DNA of 6,675 bases, taken from assembly GCA_013812805.1 (NCBI GenBank), contig JACCSV010000246.1, positions 1 to 6,675 on the forward strand. Reading direction: 5' to 3'. This stretch comes from Sphingomonas sp. GTDB lineage: Bacteria; Pseudomonadota; Alphaproteobacteria; Sphingomonadales; Sphingomonadaceae. The translations under genes were made by a program, and so were the position numbers. Shown piece by piece: positions 4,338 to 6,675 of the stretch. Position 1 is the stretch's first letter. Each line of letters opens with the position of its first letter. The notes beneath the pieces are model-generated. The model ran no database searches, was not told the origin of the DNA, and was given only the letters and a program-made list of their open reading frames with translations.

Positions 4338-5657
4338 ACGGCCGTCCTCGCTCTGGTACAGCTTCCAGCCTAGCCAGGCGGCGATGATGCTCGCCACCGC
4401 GACGATCAGCAGGCTGTCGGCGACGGTGATCTCGAAAAAGCCAATGGCGACCGCGAGAATTCCGGTCGCCGCCACCATGAAGCCGGCATTGACGATATTG
4501 TTGGCGGCGATCGTTCGCGCGGTCTCCGACTTGGGCACGGTGGTGGTGAGGAAGGCGTAGAGCGGCACGACGAACATCCCGCCGGCGATCGCCACCCCGA
4601 GCAAGTCGACCAGCACCATCCAGCTGTTGGACAGCTCCAGGAAGGCGCCGATCGAATGAAGCTCGCCGCCATTCACCGGCCAGCCGCGCACGCGGCGAAA
4701 CAGGTCGAGCACGAACACCCCCATCGCCAGCGCCGACACCGGCGAGTAGCGCGCCGAGACCTTGCCCTTGAGCAGCAGGTTGACCAGCACCGAGCCGATC
4801 GCGACCCCGACCGAGAATACCGCCAGGAACAGGGTAGCGACAGTTTGGTCGGAGCCGAGGCTGTTCTTGACCAGCGGCGGGAATTGGGCGGCGAGAACCG
4901 CGCCCATCGCCCAGAAGAAGCTGATCGAAAGCACTGCGAAGACCAGGCGGCGCACGTGCAGGATGGCGCTGACCAAGGTGATCGAGGCGCGGACGATGTG
5001 CCAGTCCATGCCGCGCTTGGGAAAGCCGGGGATCTCCGGGTCGTCGGCGGGCGGTGCCGGGGGGACGAAGCCGCCGGCGATCCGCCCGGCCACGGCGACC
5101 AGCAGGACCGCGATCGCGGCAAGCTCGGCATGGTAGCGGCCGTCGGCGCGCTGCAGCACCAGCAGCCCGCCAAGCAGGGTGCCGCCGAGGATGGCGATGT
5201 AGGTGCCGGCTTCAACGAGGCCGGTGCCGCCGAGCACCTCGTCGCTTTCCAGGTGCTGTGGCAGGATCGCATATTTAATCGGGCCGAAGAAGGTCGAGTG
5301 GACCCCCATCGCGGTCAGTGCCACCAGTAGCAGCGGGATGTTGTGGAGCAGGAGGCCGGCCGCCCCGAACACCATGATCGCGATCTCGGCGGTCTTGACG
5401 ATTCGGACGATGCGCGCCTTGTCGTGGGCGTCGGCAAGCTGGCCGGCGAGCGCCGAGAGGAGGAAGAAGGGGGCGATGAACAAGCCGCCGGCAACCGCGC
5501 TGAACGTCGCTTCCTGCTCGGCGTCGCGGTAGATGCCGTAGATCACGAGCAGCACCATCGCGGTGCGGAACAGATTGTCGTTGAAGGCGCCGAGGAACTG
5601 GGTGACGAAGATCGGCAGAAAGCGCCGCGTCCGGACGAGATGGATCGCGTCGTGCAT
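4320..5657 (-). CDS. LplT-like major facilitator transporter
   Basis: A polytopic inner-membrane protein of about 445 aa with roughly a dozen hydrophobic segments. Motifs match the lysophospholipid-transporter branch: FNDNLFR at 25-31, STFFGPIKYAILPQHL at 121-136, and RTIAANNIVNAGFMV at 381-395. In Escherichia coli LplT moves lysophospholipids inward for re-acylation by Aas, and in many bacteria the two are fused. Here the transporter stands alone and no acyltransferase domain is present, so the substrate is inferred from family only. The ATG at 5657 was chosen because it opens directly into the conserved N-terminus and lies about 32 nt after a candidate promoter start. An ATG at 5789 would add 44 low-complexity residues. 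No good ribosome site is seen at either. Confidence 0.85.
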   Translation of the reverse strand: MHDAIHLVRTRRFLPIFVTQFLGAFNDNLFRTAMVLLVIYGIYRDAEQEATFSAVAGGLFIAPFFLLSALAGQLADAHDKARIVRIVKTAEIAIMVFGAAGLLLHNIPLLLVALTAMGVHSTFFGPIKYAILPQHLESDEVLGGTGLVEAGTYIAILGGTLLGGLLVLQRADGRYHAELAAIAVLLVAVAGRIAGGFVPPAPPADDPEIPGFPKRGMDWHIVRASITLVSAILHVRRLVFAVLSISFFWAMGAVLAAQFPPLVKNSLGSDQTVATLFLAVFSVGVAIGSVLVNLLLKGKVSARYSPVSALAMGVFVLDLFRRVRGWPVNGGELHSIGAFLELSNSWMVLVDLLGVAIAGGMFVVPLYAFLTTTVPKSETARTIAANNIVNAGFMVAATGILAVAIGFFEITVADSLLIVAVASIIAAWLGWKLYQSEDGRSADQD

Positions 5658-5695
5658 CAGGAAGCGCGGCGCGGCGGCGGCGAAATCATCGGCGC

Positions 5696-5723
5696 GCTGT
5701 AGCGGCTGCCGCTGGCGCGGCAA
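5696..5723 (-). promoter_or_regulatory. Candidate promoter of the LplT-like gene
   Basis: On the minus strand TTGCCG (5723-5718) and TACAGC (5701-5696) are separated by 16 bp. Transcription would begin near 5689, upstream of the ATG at 5657 but downstream of the one at 5789, which favours the shorter protein. Confidence 0.4.
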
Positions 5724-5757
5724 GGGCGGGGATTGGTGCTTCGAAAGCGAGTTTAGG

Positions 5758-5843
5758 GAGACTTGCGCTCCTGTGCTATAAGGGCGCATCGCAAGGATTA
5801 CTCGAGCATCTTGCGACTGAGAGACTTTGCGCTCCCGCTATCA
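5758..5843 (+). repeat. Imperfect direct repeat around the small-gene promoter
   Basis: Copy 1 (5758-5781) reads GAGACTT-GCGCTCC-TGT-GCTATAA and copy 2 (5821-5843) reads GAGACTTT-GCGCTCC-C-GCTATCA, offset by about 63 bp. Copy 1 contains the candidate -10 element. Copy 2 lies in the leader, just before the ribosome site. It may be a duplicated promoter or regulator-binding segment. Confidence 0.5.
5774..5782 (+). promoter_or_regulatory. Candidate extended -10 promoter for the small-gene cluster
   Basis: TGCTATAAG at 5774-5782 is an extended -10 element (TG-N-TATAAG). The -35 is poor: TTTAGG at 5752-5757 is 19 bp away, and TTGCGC at 5763-5768 is only 8 bp away. The leader would be about 70 nt and contains a 7-bp stem TCGCAAG (5789-5795) / CTTGCGA (5810-5816). 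Confidence 0.45.
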
Positions 5844-5858
5844 CGCCGGAGGCACCAT

Positions 5859-6050
5859 TTGATCAACGAAGATTCGACGCACGCACAATCGACGGCCCCC
5901 GAGCCGGTCGATGACGTCACCGATACGACCCGTCGCGACCTCGAGCGCTTCGGAATCATCTCCCACCAGCACACGACCTACGAGTGGAACGGCTATCGTT
6001 ACTCCAATTCGTCGGACGCGATCGCAGCAGCGAAGCGAGCCGCACGGTGA
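5859..6050 (+). CDS. Conserved-looking hypothetical protein, 63 aa
   Basis: I do not recognise a characterised family. The start is placed at TTG 5859 because GGAGG (5848-5852) sits 6 nt upstream, an ideal ribosome site. The open frame extends further 5' to 5763, but that part overlaps the candidate promoter. The N-terminal 25 residues are polar and acidic and probably disordered. The remainder, with FGI at 31-33, YEWNGYRYSN at 41-50 and DAIAAAKRAA at 53-62, looks like a compact strand-strand-helix unit. No signal peptide or membrane segment is seen. It is first of three tiny co-directional genes and its stop lies 8 bp before the next ATG. Confidence 0.7.
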   Translation: MINEDSTHAQSTAPEPVDDVTDTTRRDLERFGIISHQHTTYEWNGYRYSNSSDAIAAAKRAAR

Positions 6051-6058
6051 GCCGCGCC

Positions 6059-6271
6059 ATGAACCTCGCGCTCAGCGAGAAGAAGGTCCGCGAGCATTGC
6101 CGGACCAACGCGGTTGAAGTTTCGGCGCTGGAGGCGCTTCCGGGCGGCGGCGTGCGCCTGGTCTGCGCCAGCGGGCAGGGCGCCGACCTGCTGCGCGAGC
6201 TGCTCAAGAAAAAGCTGATGACCGGGGAGGTCCAGCGCACCCGGCTGCGCGCCGACCGGCCGCTGACGTGA
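6059..6271 (+). CDS. Hypothetical protein, 70 aa
   Basis: Function unknown. The ATG at 6059 is preceded by GGTGAG (6046-6051) at 7-nt spacing. A GTG at 6047, overlapping the upstream stop as GTGA, is the alternative and would give 74 aa. Visible features are a short helix with EKKVREHC (7-14), a VSALEALPGGGVRLVCAS strand-turn-strand (21-38), and a basic helix DLLRELLKKKLM (43-54). A small cytoplasmic alpha/beta protein is likely. Its last 4 bp overlap the next gene, so translation is probably coupled. Confidence 0.7.
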   Translation: MNLALSEKKVREHCRTNAVEVSALEALPGGGVRLVCASGQGADLLRELLKKKLMTGEVQRTRLRADRPLT

Positions 6272-6531
6272 GCGACGCCGAGCAGGGCGAGCCGACTACG
6301 CCGCACACACGGCGGGTCGAGGACACGTCGGCCGGCTGCCGCGACCGAGCGGCGGCGAGCCTCGCTGCCGCGGCGGACATGGACACCGCCAACGCCAAGG
6401 TCCGGCTGGAAGCGAGCGCCGCGACCTGGACCAGCCGCGCCGATTTGCTCCAGCGGCTCGAGAAGCTGCACGAGGCGAGGCAGGCCTCCCCGTCGCTCAC
6501 CGGCGAGGAGCAGCAGCCCGACGCGCCCTGA
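6268..6531 (+). CDS. Hypothetical helical protein, 87 aa
   Basis: Function unknown. The GTG at 6268 overlaps the upstream TGA (GTGA), pointing to translational coupling. Residues 1-22 and 71-87 are polar and probably flexible. Residues 24-70 form a long alanine-rich amphipathic region, with MDTANAKVRLEASAATW (38-54) and RADLLQRLEKLHEAR (57-71). I believe similar short alpha-helical proteins with this SAATW...RADLLQRLE pattern are common in sphingomonads. No export signal is seen. The gene ends 72 bp before the photolyase start. Confidence 0.7.
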   Translation: MSDAEQGEPTTPHTRRVEDTSAGCRDRAAASLAAAADMDTANAKVRLEASAATWTSRADLLQRLEKLHEARQASPSLTGEEQQPDAP

Positions 6532-6603
6532 TGGCGCTTCGCGTTTCCACTAGGCTTTAGGTCAGGGTCAGGAACGGCTCCGCGGGTCATTCATTCCCGT
6601 TGT

Positions 6604-6675
6604 GTGACCACGCCTTCCATAGTCTGGTTCCGGCAAGACCTCAGGCTCGAGGACCAGCCGGCGCTACTGGCCGCC
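6604..6675 (+). CDS. Photolyase/cryptochrome family protein, N-terminal fragment
   Basis: Only 24 codons are present; the gene runs off the right edge. The translation, with SIVWFRQDLRLEDQPAL after the first four residues, is the classic N-terminus of the DNA photolyase family, which binds FAD and uses light to split UV-induced pyrimidine dimers. The fragment cannot separate CPD photolyase from cryptochrome-like relatives. GTG at 6604 is the only common start in the upstream frame back to about 6550. No clear Shine-Dalgarno is seen. The 72-bp gap upstream holds GGAAC at 6571, but spacing rules out an EcfG promoter. Confidence 0.88.
   Translation, partial: MTTPSIVWFRQDLRLEDQPALLAA

Noticed and set aside
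4656..5330. Open frame of about 224 codons antisense to the transporter
   Set aside because: Composition is H/R/Q/D-rich without motifs, and it lies fully inside the transporter gene.
5763..5782. TTGCGC with TATAAG as a standard sigma70 promoter
   Set aside because: The spacer is only 8 bp; an extended -10 without a good -35 fits better.
5658..5789. N-terminal extension of the LplT-like protein from the ATG at 5789
   Set aside because: The extra 44 residues are low-complexity, overlap the candidate promoters on both strands, and precede a natural family start at 5657.
6571..6601. GGAAC...CGTT before the photolyase gene as an EcfG promoter
   Set aside because: The spacer is 22 bp rather than 16-17.

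Overview
The window is GC-rich bacterial chromosome, most likely from an alphaproteobacterium of the order Sphingomonadales (Sphingomonas-like). Four things point there: the start of a FYDLN-acid (TIGR02300-type) protein, the cmk / rpsA / ihfB order, a candidate EcfG-type general-stress promoter, and a dispersed palindromic repeat of a kind I associate with this order. No mobile element, prophage or CRISPR array is visible. The window reads as core chromosome with several small lineage-specific genes set into it.

Left part (1-3844). The 5' end of a FYDLN-acid protein gene runs leftward off the window. Diverging from it is cmk (CMP/dCMP kinase, TTG start). Next comes a small secreted protein with a WGxxGxxG-type C-terminal glycine/leucine segment, preceded by a match to the EcfG promoter consensus (GGAAC-N17-CGTT) and followed by a long GC hairpin. 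Then rpsA (ribosomal protein S1, six S1 domains) follows its own sigma70-type promoter and a structured leader of about 250 nt. ihfB (IHF beta subunit) lies 83 bp further on. This is a translation and nucleoid block into which a probable stress-responsive envelope gene has been placed.

Middle part (3883-4337). A tRNA-Leu (anticodon TAA, CCA encoded) is followed by a hairpin made of two copies of an 8-bp palindrome, then by a 67-bp imperfect palindromic repeat. Next is a very small gene for a putative single-pass C-terminally anchored membrane protein, with a CtrA-like box just upstream. Its 3' end overlaps the convergent transporter gene by 18 bp.

Right part (4320-6675). An LplT-like major facilitator transporter (minus strand) diverges from a run of three tiny genes of unknown function (63, 70 and 87 aa) whose coding regions abut or overlap. 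These lead into the 5' end of a photolyase/cryptochrome gene that continues off the window. The 201-bp divergent region holds a candidate promoter for each side and an imperfect direct repeat. Several starts here are TTG or GTG and were placed from Shine-Dalgarno spacing or coupling to the upstream gene.
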